From Streptomyces plumbidurans (GTDB lineage Bacteria > Actinomycetota > Actinomycetes > Streptomycetales > Streptomycetaceae), in NCBI RefSeq assembly GCF_019857225.1, contig NZ_JAFJSY010000001.1, positions 248,001 through 312,000 on the forward strand: 64,000 nt of DNA. Direction: 5' to 3'. The notes under the pieces are model-generated. The model made no database searches, was not told the origin of the DNA, and worked only from the letters and a program-made list of their open reading frames with translations. Each line of letters starts with the position of its first letter. Within the stretch, counting starts at the first letter, position 1. Of the stretch, positions 23,365 to 34,237 are shown piece by piece. The translations under genes and the position numbers were made by a program.

Positions 23365-24603
23365 ATGTCAGGCAACTCGGACCCGCTCACGCCGCGGGCC
23401 AAGCTCGCCGTGACCGCGGGCAAGGCGGTCGCTGCGGCGTCGCGTGCCGCGGGCCGCGGCAGCGGATCTGTGATCGGTGGCCGGGTGGCACTCAAACTCG
23501 ACCCCGACCTCCTCGCGCGGCTCGCGCAGAACCTGGACGTCACCCTGGTCTCCGCGACCAACGGCAAGACCACGACGACCCGGCTGATCGCCGAGGCGCT
23601 GCGGGCCGCGGGACCGGTCGTCTCCAACGCGCTCGGCGCCAACATGCCCGCCGGCATCACCTCGGCCCTGGCCGGCAGCTCGGACGCCCGCTACGGCGTG
23701 ATCGAGGTCGACGAGAAGTACCTCGCTGGCGTGGCCCGGGACACCGACCCGAAGTGCATCGCCCTGCTCAACCTCTCCCGCGACCAGCTCGACCGCGCCG
23801 CCGAGACCCGCATGCTCGCGGAGAACTGGCGTGAGGGGCTCGCCGGTTCGAAGGCCGTCATCGTCGCCAACTGCGACGACCCGCTGGTCGTCTGGGCCGC
23901 CTCCTCCTCCCCCAACGTGATCTGGGTCGCCGCCGGGCAGATGTGGAAGGACGACGCCTGGTCCTGCCCGTCCTGCGGCGGAGTGATGCAGCGGCCCGGC
24001 GACGACTGGTTCTGCGGCGAGTGCGGCTTCCGCCGGCCCACGCCCAGCTGGGCCCTGTCCGGCGACCACGTCCTCGACCCGCACGGTTCCGCCTGGCCGA
24101 TCCACCTCCAGCTGCCCGGCCGCGCCAACAAGGCCAACGCCGCCTCCTCGGCCGCCGTGGCCGCCGTCTTCGGCGTGCCGCCGCAGGTCGCCCTGGAACG
24201 CATGTACCAGGTGCAGGCCGTGGCCGGCCGCTACGACGTCGTGCAGTTCCAGCAGCGCGACCTGCGGCTGCTGCTCGCGAAGAACCCGGCCGGCTGGCTG
24301 GAGACGTTCAGCCTGATCGACCCGCCGCCGACCCCGGTGATCCTCTCGGTGAACGCGCGCGGCGCCGACGGCACCGACACCTCCTGGCTCTGGGACGTCG
24401 ACTACACGCGCCTGACCGGCCACCCGATCTGTGTGATCGGCGACCGCAAGCTGGACCTCGCCGTGCGTCTGGAGGTCGCGAACCAGCAGTTCCAGGTCTG
24501 CGAGGACCTCGACCAGGCGGTCAAGATGAGCCCGCCCGGGCGCATCGAGGTCATCGCCAACTACACCGCGTTCCAGGACCTGCGCCGCCGCGTCGGCAAC
24601 TGA
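23365..24603 (+). CDS. murT: Lipid II isoglutaminyl synthase, MurT subunit
   Basis: The 412-aa Mur-ligase-like protein has ATP-binding SATNGKTTTTRL (Lys68), a Cys4 zinc ribbon (Cys201, Cys204, Cys217, Cys220) inserted in the central domain, and the C-terminal DUF1727 region. With GatD it amidates the alpha-carboxyl of D-Glu in lipid II, forming iso-glutamine needed for peptidoglycan cross-linking. It lies 23 bp before gatD, and CAAGGAGG precedes the ATG. Confidence 0.95.
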   Translation: MSGNSDPLTPRAKLAVTAGKAVAAASRAAGRGSGSVIGGRVALKLDPDLLARLAQNLDVTLVSATNGKTTTTRLIAEALRAAGPVVSNALGANMPAGITSALAGSSDARYGVIEVDEKYLAGVARDTDPKCIALLNLSRDQLDRAAETRMLAENWREGLAGSKAVIVANCDDPLVVWAASSSPNVIWVAAGQMWKDDAWSCPSCGGVMQRPGDDWFCGECGFRRPTPSWALSGDHVLDPHGSAWPIHLQLPGRANKANAASSAAVAAVFGVPPQVALERMYQVQAVAGRYDVVQFQQRDLRLLLAKNPAGWLETFSLIDPPPTPVILSVNARGADGTDTSWLWDVDYTRLTGHPICVIGDRKLDLAVRLEVANQQFQVCEDLDQAVKMSPPGRIEVIANYTAFQDLRRRVGN

Positions 24604-24626
24604 CGTACTCGTAAGGACAGGACTTC

Positions 24627-25355
24627 ATGAGCGACAACAGCCTGCGGGTCGTCTGGGTCTACCCCGACCTGCTCAGCACCTACGGCGACCAGGGCAACGT
24701 CCTGGTCGTGGAGCGCCGGGCCCGGCAGCGTGGCCTGGACGTGGCCCGGCTCGACGTGCGCAGCGACCAGCCGATCCCGACCTCCGGCGACATCTACCTC
24801 ATCGGCGGCGGCGAGGACCGGCCGCAGCGGCTCGCGGCCGAGCGGCTGCGCCGCGACGGCGGTCTGAACCGGGCCGCGGAGAACGGCGCCATCCTGTTCT
24901 CCGTGTGCGCCGGCTACCAGATCCTCGGCCACGAGTTCATCAACGACCTCGGCCAGCGCGAGCCGGGCCTCGGCCTGCTCGACGTGGTCTCGGTGCGCGG
25001 CGAGGGCCGGCGCTGCGTCGGCGACGTGCTCGGCGACGTCGACGCCCGCCTCGGCCTGCCGCCGCTGACCGGCTTCGAGAACCACCAGGGCGTCACCCAC
25101 CTCGGCCCGACGGCCCGCGCCCTCGCGCAGGTCCGCTTCGGCAACGGCAACGGCACGGGCGACGGCACGGAAGGCGCGTACAACGACACGGTCTTCGGTA
25201 CGTACATGCACGGCCCCGTGCTGGCCAGGAACCCGCAGATCGCGGACCTGCTGCTGAAGCTCGCGCTCGACGTGAACGCGCTTCCCCCGACCGACGACCG
25301 CTGGTACGAGGCACTGCGCAACGAGCGCATCGCCGCGGCTCAGCAGCCGGCCTAG
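24627..25355 (+). CDS. gatD: Lipid II isoglutaminyl synthase, GatD glutaminase subunit
   Basis: The 242-aa class I glutamine amidotransferase-like protein has nucleophile Cys94 in FSVCAGYQ and His195 in TYMHGPVL, close to the S. aureus GatD positions. It supplies ammonia to MurT. Residues 172-184 are a Gly/Asn-rich loop (GNGNGTGDGTEG) that looks expanded. The pair is followed by a duplicated 24-bp sequence at 25356-25403. Confidence 0.95.
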   Translation: MSDNSLRVVWVYPDLLSTYGDQGNVLVVERRARQRGLDVARLDVRSDQPIPTSGDIYLIGGGEDRPQRLAAERLRRDGGLNRAAENGAILFSVCAGYQILGHEFINDLGQREPGLGLLDVVSVRGEGRRCVGDVLGDVDARLGLPPLTGFENHQGVTHLGPTARALAQVRFGNGNGTGDGTEGAYNDTVFGTYMHGPVLARNPQIADLLLKLALDVNALPPTDDRWYEALRNERIAAAQQPA

Positions 25356-25403
25356 TCCGGGAACCGGCCCGTCCGGCGGTCCGGGAACCAGCCCGTCTGA
25401 CGG
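25356..25403 (+). repeat. 24-bp direct duplication after gatD
   Basis: Two adjacent units, GTCCGGGAACCGGCCCGTCC(GGCG) and GTCCGGGAACCAGCCCGTCT(GACG), follow the gatD stop. They may be a simple slippage product. Confidence 0.6.
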
Positions 25404-25542
25404 CGCGTCCGCACAGGTGAGCGCGGTCGTCCAGCAGTCGGACGTACAGTGCGGCCCCGCCCCCTCCTGCCGTTAGGGTGGCGGGGTTCGAGCCGGACGA
25501 CGTGGTCCGGATCCGACCACGTTGGAGAAGGTTTTTCGGGCT

Positions 25543-26568
25543 ATGCGCATTGGTGTCCTCACGTCCGGCGGCGACTGCCCCGGCCTGAACGCCGTCATCC
25601 GATCCGTCGTCCACCGGGCCGTCGTCGATCACGGCGACGAGGTCATCGGATTCCGGGACGGCTGGAAGGGCCTCCTGGAGTGCGACTACCTCAAGCTCGA
25701 CCTCGACGCGGTGGGCGGCATCCTGGCCCGTGGCGGCACGATCCTCGGCTCCTCCCGGGTCCAGCCCTCACATCTGCGTGACGGCGTGGAGCGGGCCAAG
25801 GGCCATGTCGAGGAACTCGGGCTCGACGCGATCATCCCCATCGGCGGCGAGGGCACGCTCAAGGCGGCCCGGCTGATGTACGACAGCGGGCTGCCGATCG
25901 TCGGCGTCCCCAAGACCATCGACAACGACATCGCGGTGACCGACGTCACCTTCGGCTTCGACACGGCCGTCGGCGTCGCCACCGAGGCGCTGGACCGGCT
26001 CAAGACCACCGCCGAGTCCCATCAGCGCGTCCTGGTCGTGGAAGTCATGGGCCGCCACACCGGCTGGATCGCCCTGCACTCCGGCATGGCGGCCGGCGCC
26101 CACGCCATCGTCGTACCGGAACGTCCTTTCGACATCGAGGAGTTGGCCCGCAAGGTGGGCGAGCGCTTCGAGGCGGGCAAGCGGTTCGCCATCGTCGTCG
26201 CCGCCGAGGGGGCCAAGCCCCGGGTCGGGACCATGGAGTTCGACGAGGGCGGGAAGGATGTCTACGGGCACGAGCGGTTCGCCGGGATCGCGCGTCAGCT
26301 GTCCATCGAGCTGGAGCAGCGACTGGGGAAGGAAGCTCGGCCGGTGATTCTCGGGCATGTACAGCGTGGGGGGACGCCTACGGCGTACGACCGGGTGCTT
26401 GCCACTCGGTTCGGGTGGCATGCGGTGGAGGCTGTGCATCGGGGGGAGTTCGGGCGGATGACGGCGCTGCGGGGGACGGACATTGTGATGGTGTCTCTTG
26501 CGGAGGCCGTCGAGACTTTGAAGACGGTGCCGGTGGAGCGGTACGACGAAGCGGAGTGTGTGCTTTAG
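25543..26568 (+). CDS. pfkA: ATP-dependent 6-phosphofructokinase
   Basis: The 341-aa product begins MRIGVLTSGGDCPGLNAVIR and has PKTIDNDI (substrate/catalytic Asp), MGRHTGWIAL, and the C-terminal HVQRGGTPTAYDR. The nucleotide region reads PIGGEGTLKAA; a Gly at the position equivalent to E. coli Gly104 argues for ATP rather than pyrophosphate as donor. The ATG at 25543 follows GGAGAAGG at a long spacing; a TTG at 25522 would add MEKVFRA. The 3' third has lower GC3 than its neighbours. Confidence 0.93.
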   Translation: MRIGVLTSGGDCPGLNAVIRSVVHRAVVDHGDEVIGFRDGWKGLLECDYLKLDLDAVGGILARGGTILGSSRVQPSHLRDGVERAKGHVEELGLDAIIPIGGEGTLKAARLMYDSGLPIVGVPKTIDNDIAVTDVTFGFDTAVGVATEALDRLKTTAESHQRVLVVEVMGRHTGWIALHSGMAAGAHAIVVPERPFDIEELARKVGERFEAGKRFAIVVAAEGAKPRVGTMEFDEGGKDVYGHERFAGIARQLSIELEQRLGKEARPVILGHVQRGGTPTAYDRVLATRFGWHAVEAVHRGEFGRMTALRGTDIVMVSLAEAVETLKTVPVERYDEAECVL

Positions 26569-26577
26569 CCGGCTGTC

Positions 26578-26650
26578 GGGTGCGGGTTGTTTTGGGTTGC
26601 TCGCGCCCACGCGGCGGAGCCGCAAATTGATACAGCCCCGCGCCCCTGGG
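26578..26650 (-). repeat. Degenerate dispersed repeat after pfkA
   Basis: GTGCGGGTTGTTTTGGGTTG, then CTCGCGCCCACGCGGCGGAGCCGC...CAGCCCCGCGCCCCT, is a longer variant of the element at 11231. It includes a GCGGC-GGA-GCCGC hairpin (26611-26623) that could terminate pfkA transcription. Confidence 0.6.
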
Positions 26651-26747
26651 TGGGTTGCAGTTGCCCCCGGTCGTAGACGCGGCCGGGGGCAGTCTTAGTC
26701 TGTGTGCGGACAGACTTGCACAACCCCCACGAATCAGGAGCCGGCCG

Positions 26748-27698
26748 ATGGACCATAGCGGGCACGGCATGACCATGGATCTGCCGCCGTTCACGCTGGG
26801 ACGGGGGCTGGAGTGGTCCACGGATCCGTTCTTCCTCGTGGCCTGCCTCCTGGGGCTCGGGCTCTATGCGTACGGCGTCGTACGGTTGCGGCGGCGGGGG
26901 GACAAGTGGTCGGTCGCGCGGACGGTGTCGTTCGTCATCGGGGTGCTGACCATCGGGCTCGTGATGTGCACGAAGCTCAATGACTACGGCATGGTCATGT
27001 TCAGCGTGCACATGGTGCAGCACATGATCATCAGCATGCTGTCGCCGATCCTGATCCTGCTCGGCGCCCCGGTCACGCTCGCCCTGCGCGCGCTGCCGAC
27101 GACTGGCAAGGGTCGCAAGGGTCCGCGCGAGCTGCTGCTGATGCTGCTGCACAGCCGGTACATGCGGATCATCACGCATCCGGCGTTCACCATCCCGCTG
27201 TTCATCGCGAGCCTGTACGCGCTGTACTTCACGCCGCTGTTCGACTTCCTGATGGGGTCGAAGACCGGGCACGTCGCGATGATGGTGCACTTCCTGGCCG
27301 TCGGCGTGGTGTTCTTCTGGCCGATCATCGGCGTCGACCCCGGCCCGCAGCGCCCGGGTTACCTCATGCGGATGCTGGAGCTGTTCGCGGGCATGCCGTT
27401 CCACGCGTTCTTCGGCATCGCCCTGATGATGGCGTCGACGCCGATGGTGGACACCTTCAAGCACCCGCCCGCCTCGCTCGGCATCGAGGCGCTCTCCGAC
27501 CAGACCGCGGCCGGCGGTATCGCCTGGGCGTTCAGCGAGGTCCCCTCCGTGCTGGTGCTGCTCGCCCTGCTGTTCCAGTGGTACGGCTCCGAGCAGCGGC
27601 AGGCCAAGCGCCAGGACCGGGCCGCCGACCGCGACGGCGACAAGGAACTCGAGGCATACAACGCCTATTTGGCCTCATTGAACGCACAGGGCCGTTGA
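26748..27698 (+). CDS. ctaG: CtaG-type cytochrome c oxidase assembly membrane protein
   Basis: The 316-aa product begins MDHSGHGMTMD and has about seven membrane segments. Conserved His-containing loops typical of the CtaG/DUF1404 family are visible: HMVQHMIISMLSPILILLG, MVHFLAVGVVFFW, MPFHAFFGIALM. Such proteins support copper delivery or assembly of cytochrome oxidase. The short His/Met-rich N terminus fits copper handling. CAGGAG precedes the ATG; the frame running upstream to 26655 is leader sequence. Confidence 0.85.
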   Translation: MDHSGHGMTMDLPPFTLGRGLEWSTDPFFLVACLLGLGLYAYGVVRLRRRGDKWSVARTVSFVIGVLTIGLVMCTKLNDYGMVMFSVHMVQHMIISMLSPILILLGAPVTLALRALPTTGKGRKGPRELLLMLLHSRYMRIITHPAFTIPLFIASLYALYFTPLFDFLMGSKTGHVAMMVHFLAVGVVFFWPIIGVDPGPQRPGYLMRMLELFAGMPFHAFFGIALMMASTPMVDTFKHPPASLGIEALSDQTAAGGIAWAFSEVPSVLVLLALLFQWYGSEQRQAKRQDRAADRDGDKELEAYNAYLASLNAQGR

Positions 27699-27765
27699 AC
27701 GCTCCGCCTTTCGCCGCTTTTCAGTAGCATGAAGTGCATCGGGGGAACCGCAAGGGGGAGCGGTG

Positions 27766-29247
<1,482 letters not shown>

Positions 29248-29275
29248 CGCCCCCGCAGAACCCGGGAGTCACCGG

Positions 29276-31111
29276 ATGCCATCAGGATCACCGACGTCAG
29301 GAGTGGGCCGGGTCATCGCCGGCCGTTATCTGCTGCTGAACCGGCTCGGCAGCGGCGGCATGGGCCATGTGTGGCTCGCCCACGACCAGAGACTCGCCTG
29401 CGAGGTCGCGCTCAAGGAGATCGTCTTCCGGGAGCCCGAGCCGGACGCTGGGGAGCGCGAGGCGCGGGTCGCCCGTGCCCGCGCGGAGGCCCGGCACGCG
29501 GCGGGGCTGCGCGGCCATCCGCACGTGGTGACGGTGCACGACGTGCTGGAGCACGACGGGCTGCCGTGGATCGTGATGGAGTACGTCGAGGGCGCCGTCG
29601 ATCTGAAGGAGCTGGTCGAGCGGCGCGGCCCGCTCGCCCCCGCGGAGTGCGCCCGCCTCGGGCTCGCCGTGCTCGACGCGCTGACCGCCGGGCACCAGCG
29701 AGGGGTGATGCACCGGGACGTGAAGCCGGCGAACATCCTGCTGGCACCGGACCGCACGGGAGCGCCGTACGGCCGCATCCTGCTCACCGACTACGGCATC
29801 TCGGTGCAGCCGGACGCCGGTGAGACCCGGTACACGCTGGCGTCCGTGCTGGTGGGGACGTCGGGATATCTGGCACCGGAGCGCGCGACGGGCGGCTCGC
29901 CCACTCCGGCCGCCGACCTCTTCTCGCTGGGCTGCACGCTGTACTACGGCGTCGAGGGCCGCGGCCCCTTCGAGCGCGAGTCCAACCTCGCCGAGGTCAC
30001 CGCGGTGGTCATGGAGGAGCCGCGCCCGACCGTGCGGGCGGGTGCGCTGGGCCCCGTACTGCAAAGCCTGCTCGCGAAGGATCCGGCGGAGCGGCCGTCC
30101 GCGATCGAGGCGGAGGCGGCGCTGTCGCGGATCGTGACACCGCAGGCCGACTCCTACGCCCGTACGCAGACCGACCTCGGCTCCCAGCCGCCGTGGGCCG
30201 CGGCGGCCCCCGCCCCGCTTCCGCCCGCGCCGACCGCTCCGGTGCCGGACGGCTTCGGGCCGGTCGTGGTGCAGTCGCCCGCGCATCGGCGCCGCGAGCT
30301 GCCCCGCGCCCTGCGCGCCGTCCTCGCCGCCTCGCTCGGCCTGGTGCTCGCTCTCGGCGGGGTGTGGTACGCCACGGCGCATCAGGAGTCGGGCGGCGGC
30401 GCGAAGGCGAAGCCGTACGGCAGCGCGGTCGGGCTCGCCGAGCCGCTCAAGGACGGGGACTGCGTGCTGGCCGACTGGCCGGACTCGGCCCGCTTCCAGG
30501 GCACGCCCCGGCTGCGCCTGGACGCCTGCGGCAACGTACCGGACGGGCAGGTGATGGCGTTCGTGCAGGCCGCCTCGGCGGACGAGGCCCGCAAGCTGGG
30601 GCCCGGGCGGTGCGAGGAGCGGACCCAGGAGATCCGGGAGCGGCTGGCGGACGTCCGCACCGTCGCGATCGTGCCGAGCGGCGACGGGTTCGAGGCCGCG
30701 GGGCGGCGCACCGCCTGTCTGGTGCTGGGCGCCCACGGGCCGGTGTACGGGCCGCTCGGCGCCCACCGCAAGCCCGGTACGTCCTTCACCGACACGGCGA
30801 ACATGCAGCGGCGGGACTGTCTGCAGGCCCGTACGAACCGGGACGCCCGTCTGGTGTCCTGCGCCGGCCCGCACGACGAGCAGGTGCTCGGGTTCACCCG
30901 CCTCGGCAAGGACGTCACGCTCGGCCGGGCGCGTACGGAGTCGGACGCGGCGTGCGCGAAGGACGTGCCGCCGCGCGAGTACGGCTTCGACCCGTCCGTC
31001 TACACGTCTGGCTCCTGGACCAGCGCCGGATCATGGAAGTCGGGCACTCATTTCGTCGTGTGCACCGTCCGCAGGCAGAACGGAGGCACCATGGAGGGAG
31101 AAGAATCCTGA
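29276..31111 (+). CDS. Membrane Ser/Thr protein kinase with paired extracytoplasmic Cys modules
   Basis: The 611-aa product has a Hanks-type kinase domain (residues 16-290): glycine loop GSGGMGHV, Lys47, catalytic HRDVKPAN (Asp148), activation GTSGYLAPE. The metal motif is DYG (172-174) instead of DFG. A Pro-rich linker leads to one membrane helix (about 345-366). Outside are two similar modules, each opening with a G/R-D-C motif (Cys396; RRDCLQA), with further Cys, including SCAGPHDEQVLGF as in septum-formation (Septum_form) domains. It follows the DUF6777 lipoprotein by 28 bp and precedes a 57-aa membrane protein. Confidence 0.9.
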   Translation: MPSGSPTSGVGRVIAGRYLLLNRLGSGGMGHVWLAHDQRLACEVALKEIVFREPEPDAGEREARVARARAEARHAAGLRGHPHVVTVHDVLEHDGLPWIVMEYVEGAVDLKELVERRGPLAPAECARLGLAVLDALTAGHQRGVMHRDVKPANILLAPDRTGAPYGRILLTDYGISVQPDAGETRYTLASVLVGTSGYLAPERATGGSPTPAADLFSLGCTLYYGVEGRGPFERESNLAEVTAVVMEEPRPTVRAGALGPVLQSLLAKDPAERPSAIEAEAALSRIVTPQADSYARTQTDLGSQPPWAAAAPAPLPPAPTAPVPDGFGPVVVQSPAHRRRELPRALRAVLAASLGLVLALGGVWYATAHQESGGGAKAKPYGSAVGLAEPLKDGDCVLADWPDSARFQGTPRLRLDACGNVPDGQVMAFVQAASADEARKLGPGRCEERTQEIRERLADVRTVAIVPSGDGFEAAGRRTACLVLGAHGPVYGPLGAHRKPGTSFTDTANMQRRDCLQARTNRDARLVSCAGPHDEQVLGFTRLGKDVTLGRARTESDAACAKDVPPREYGFDPSVYTSGSWTSAGSWKSGTHFVVCTVRRQNGGTMEGEES

Positions 31112-31124
31112 GGAGGGTGTTGCG

Positions 31125-31298
31125 ATGCCCGGTTCCACGGACAGTTCGACGAAGACGATGGGGGCGCTCACGGTCGGCGGTCTCGTCGTGGTGACCGCCT
31201 ACACGGTGGCGCTCGGCTCCAACGGCTGGCTGTGGTTCGGCTGGGTCGTCCTTGGCCTGCTCACACTCGGCATGATCGCCACTCGCAGCAACACGTGA
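31125..31298 (+). CDS. 57-aa membrane protein downstream of the kinase
   Basis: This short frame (MPGSTDSSTKTMGALTVGGL, then VVVTAYTVALGSNGWLWFGWVVLGLLTLGMIATRSNT) starts 13 bp after the kinase stop with a strong AGGAGGG site. It has two hydrophobic segments with a short Asn-Gly turn. It ends 3 bp before the convergent histidine kinase stop. Codon use fits the region (GC3-rich). Its position suggests an accessory of the kinase; I know no family name. Confidence 0.7.
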   Translation: MPGSTDSSTKTMGALTVGGLVVVTAYTVALGSNGWLWFGWVVLGLLTLGMIATRSNT

Positions 31299-31301
31299 CA
31301 C

Positions 31302-32528
31302 TCAGTCCCCCGCGCGACTCTCGGCGATGTGCCCGGACGGATGCACGCCCGGCTGGTACTTCGGCAGGCGGGCGGTGACCTTCATGCCCGCGCCCACGGC
31401 GGTTTCGATGACGAGCCCGTAGTCGTCGCCGTAGACCTGGCGGAGCCGGTCGTCGACGTTGGACAGGCCGATGCCGCCCGAGGGGCTGACCTCGCCGGCG
31501 AGGATGCGGCGCAGCAGGTCGGGGTCCATTCCGGCGCCGTCGTCCTCGATGACGACCAGCGCCTCGGCCCCCGCGTCCTGGGCCGTGATGCTGATGCGGC
31601 TCTTGCCCGCGGCGGCCGCCTTGCCCTCCAGGCCGTGCTTGACGGCGTTCTCCACGAGCGGCTGCAGGCACAGGAAGGGCAGGGTGACGGGCAGTACCTC
31701 GGGGGCGATCTGCAGGGTGACGGAGAGGCGGTCGCCGAAGCGGGCCCGCACCAGCGCCAAGTAGTGGTCGATGGCGTGCAGTTCGTCGGCGAGGGTGGTG
31801 AAGTCGCCGTGCCTGCGGAACGAGTAGCGGGTGAAGTCGGCAAATTCCAGGAGGAGTTCACGGGCGTGCTCGGGGTCGGTGCGCACGAACGAGGCGATCA
31901 CCGCGAGTGAGTTGAAGATGAAGTGCGGGGAGATCTGGGCCCGTAGCGCCTTGATCTCGGCCTCGATGAGCCGGGTGCGGGACTGGTCCAGATCCGCCAG
32001 CTCCAGTTGCACGGAGACCCAGCGGGCGACCTCACCGGCGGCCCGCACGAGGACCGCGGACTCGCGGGGCGCGCAGGCGACGAGGGTGCCGTGCACGCTG
32101 TCGTCCACGGTGAGCGGGGCGACGACCGCCCAGCGCACCGGGCAGTCCGGGGTGTCGCAGGTGAGGCGGAAGGCCTCGCCACGGCCGGTCTCCAGCGGTC
32201 CGGCGAGCCGATCCATGATCTCGCTGCGGTGGTGGCCGCCCACTCCCTCCCAGACCAGCACGTCCTTGCGGTCGGTCAGGCACAGCGCGTCCGTGCCGAG
32301 CAGGGTGCGCAGTCTGCGGGCGGACTTGCGGGCGGTCTCCTCCGTCAGGCCGGCCCGCAGCGGGGGCGCGGCGAGGGAGGCGGTGTGCAGGGTCTCGAAG
32401 GTGGCGTGCTCGACGGGGGTGCCGAGGCCGCCCTGGCTCTCCGGCCGGGCCGTGCGCCGCCCGAGCCAGAACCCGGCGGCCAGCAGCGGCAGGACGGCCA
32501 CGCACAGCCCGGCGAGGAATCCGCTCAT
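31302..32528 (-). CDS. LytS-type sensor histidine kinase
   Basis: The 408-aa product has one N-terminal membrane helix, a GAF-like cytosolic domain (about 60-190) and the His_kinase block ALRAQISPHFIFNSLAVIAS with LVENAVKHGLEGKA and GGIGLSNVDDRL, the pattern of LytS/YehU kinases. ATG 32528 overlaps the symporter stop (ATGA). It is last in an operon with a LytTR regulator, a small membrane protein and a solute:sodium symporter, so it probably senses availability of the symporter's substrate. Confidence 0.9.
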   Translation of the reverse strand: MSGFLAGLCVAVLPLLAAGFWLGRRTARPESQGGLGTPVEHATFETLHTASLAAPPLRAGLTEETARKSARRLRTLLGTDALCLTDRKDVLVWEGVGGHHRSEIMDRLAGPLETGRGEAFRLTCDTPDCPVRWAVVAPLTVDDSVHGTLVACAPRESAVLVRAAGEVARWVSVQLELADLDQSRTRLIEAEIKALRAQISPHFIFNSLAVIASFVRTDPEHARELLLEFADFTRYSFRRHGDFTTLADELHAIDHYLALVRARFGDRLSVTLQIAPEVLPVTLPFLCLQPLVENAVKHGLEGKAAAAGKSRISITAQDAGAEALVVIEDDGAGMDPDLLRRILAGEVSPSGGIGLSNVDDRLRQVYGDDYGLVIETAVGAGMKVTARLPKYQPGVHPSGHIAESRAGD

Positions 32529-34237
32529 GCCTTCACCTCCGCCCGCAGCTGCTCCGGCAGATGGAACCGGGCCAGGATCGCCTCCGTGCCGCTCGGCACC
32601 CGTCCCGGCGTGGCCAGGGACACCAGCACCATGGTGAGGAAGCCCAGCGGCACCGACCAGAGGGCGGGCCAGGCGAGCAGGGAGTGCAGCGCGCCCGTGC
32701 CGGGGAAGTCCGCCATGGTGACGGCCACCGCGACGAACGCGGAACCGCCGCCGATCAGCATTCCGGCGGCCGCGCCGGGCGGGGTCAGCCGCCGCCACCA
32801 GATGCCGAGGACGAGCAGCGGGCAGAACGAGGAGGCGGACACGGCGAAGGCGAGGCCCACCGCGTCGGCGACGGGCAGGCCGCCCACCAGCACGCTGGCG
32901 GCGAGAGGCACCGCCATGGACAGGACGGTGCCGAGCCTGAAGTGCCGTACGCCGCGCGTCGGCAGGACGTCCTGGGTGAGCACTCCGGCCACGGCCATGG
33001 TGAGTCCGGACGCGGTGGACAGGAACGCGGCGAAGGCGCCGCCCGCCACCAGCGCGCCGAGCAGGTCGCCGCCGACGCCGCCGATCAGCCGGTCGGGCAG
33101 CAGCAGTACGGCGGCGTCCGCGTCGCCGGTGAGGGTGAGTTCGGGGGTGTAGAGCCGGCCGAGGGCGCCGTACAGGGGCGGCAGCAGATAGAAGGCGCCG
33201 ATCAAACCGAGCACGGCGACGGTGGTGCGGCGGGCGGCGACGCCGTGCGGGCTGGTGTAGAAGCGGACGACGACGTGCGGCAGGCCCATGGTGCCGAGGA
33301 AGGTGGCGAGGATCAGCCCGTACGTGGCGTACAGCGGGCGTTCCTCGCGGCCGGTCTCCAGGGTGGTCGAGATACCGCCGGCGGCTCCGCGGTCCGCCGC
33401 GGGGACGGGGCTCCCCTTGGCGAAGGTCAGCCGGGTGCCGGCCTCGATGTGGTGGGTACCGGCGGCGAGTTGGATCCGCCGGCCCTGCCGAGTACGGCCG
33501 TCGATGGTGCCGCTGGCCGTCACGGTCAGCGGGCGGTCGAGGGTGAGGTCGAGGCTGTCGTCGACGCGTACGACCCGCTGTTCGCGGAAGGTCGCCGGTT
33601 CCTCGAAGGCGTGGCGGGGCGCGCCGTCGCCCTGCCAGGCCAGCACCAGGAAGAGGGCGGGCACGAGCAGGGCGGTGAGCTTGAGCCAGTACTGGAAGGC
33701 CTGTACGAACGTGATGCTGCGCATGCCGCCCGCGGCGACGGTCGCGACCACGACGAAGGCGACGATGATCCCGCCGAGCGACTGCGGCGCACCGGTCAGC
33801 ACCATCAACGTCAGCCCGGCGCCCTGGAGTTGCGGCAGCAGATACAGCCAGCCGACGCCGACGACGAACGCCCCGGCAAGGCGCCGTACCGGATAGGAGG
33901 CGAGCCGGGCCTCGGCGAAGTCGGGCAGCGTGTAGGCGCCGGAGCGGCGCAGCGGGGCGGCGACGAAGAGCAGCAGGACCAGATAGCCGGCGGTGTAGCC
34001 GACCGGGTACCAGAGCATGTCGGGGCCCTGGACCAGGACCAGGCCCGCGATGCCGAGGAAGGAGGCGGCGGAGAGGTACTCGCCGCTGATGGCCGCGGCG
34101 TTGAGGCGGGGGCCGACGGTTCGGGAGGCGACGTAGAAGTCGGAGGTGGTGCGGGATATGCGCAGGCCGAACGCGCCGACGAGGACGGTCACCACGACGA
34201 CGAGGGCCACCGCGGGAATGGCGTAGCTCGAGTTCAT
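32525..34237 (-). CDS. Solute:sodium symporter (acetate/pyruvate ActP/MctP-like)
   Basis: The 570-aa product has about 13 membrane helices. SSS family segments include SRTVGPRLNAAAISGEYLSA, the sodium-site region AFAAFLSTASGLTMAVAG, and the C-terminal WWRRLTPPGAAAGML. A roughly 110-residue hydrophilic insert (about 225-330: EEPATFREQRVVRVDDSLDL...) is longer than in enteric ActP and may be an extracytoplasmic domain. It is co-translated with its neighbours on both sides (ATGA overlaps). The likely substrate is a small monocarboxylate. Confidence 0.88.
   Translation of the reverse strand: MNSSYAIPAVALVVVVTVLVGAFGLRISRTTSDFYVASRTVGPRLNAAAISGEYLSAASFLGIAGLVLVQGPDMLWYPVGYTAGYLVLLLFVAAPLRRSGAYTLPDFAEARLASYPVRRLAGAFVVGVGWLYLLPQLQGAGLTLMVLTGAPQSLGGIIVAFVVVATVAAGGMRSITFVQAFQYWLKLTALLVPALFLVLAWQGDGAPRHAFEEPATFREQRVVRVDDSLDLTLDRPLTVTASGTIDGRTRQGRRIQLAAGTHHIEAGTRLTFAKGSPVPAADRGAAGGISTTLETGREERPLYATYGLILATFLGTMGLPHVVVRFYTSPHGVAARRTTVAVLGLIGAFYLLPPLYGALGRLYTPELTLTGDADAAVLLLPDRLIGGVGGDLLGALVAGGAFAAFLSTASGLTMAVAGVLTQDVLPTRGVRHFRLGTVLSMAVPLAASVLVGGLPVADAVGLAFAVSASSFCPLLVLGIWWRRLTPPGAAAGMLIGGGSAFVAVAVTMADFPGTGALHSLLAWPALWSVPLGFLTMVLVSLATPGRVPSGTEAILARFHLPEQLRAEVKA

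Noticed and set aside
25522..25542. TTG start adding seven residues to phosphofructokinase
   Set aside because: The family begins directly with MRIGVLTSGGDCPG; the TTG itself overlaps the likely ribosome site GGAGAAGG.
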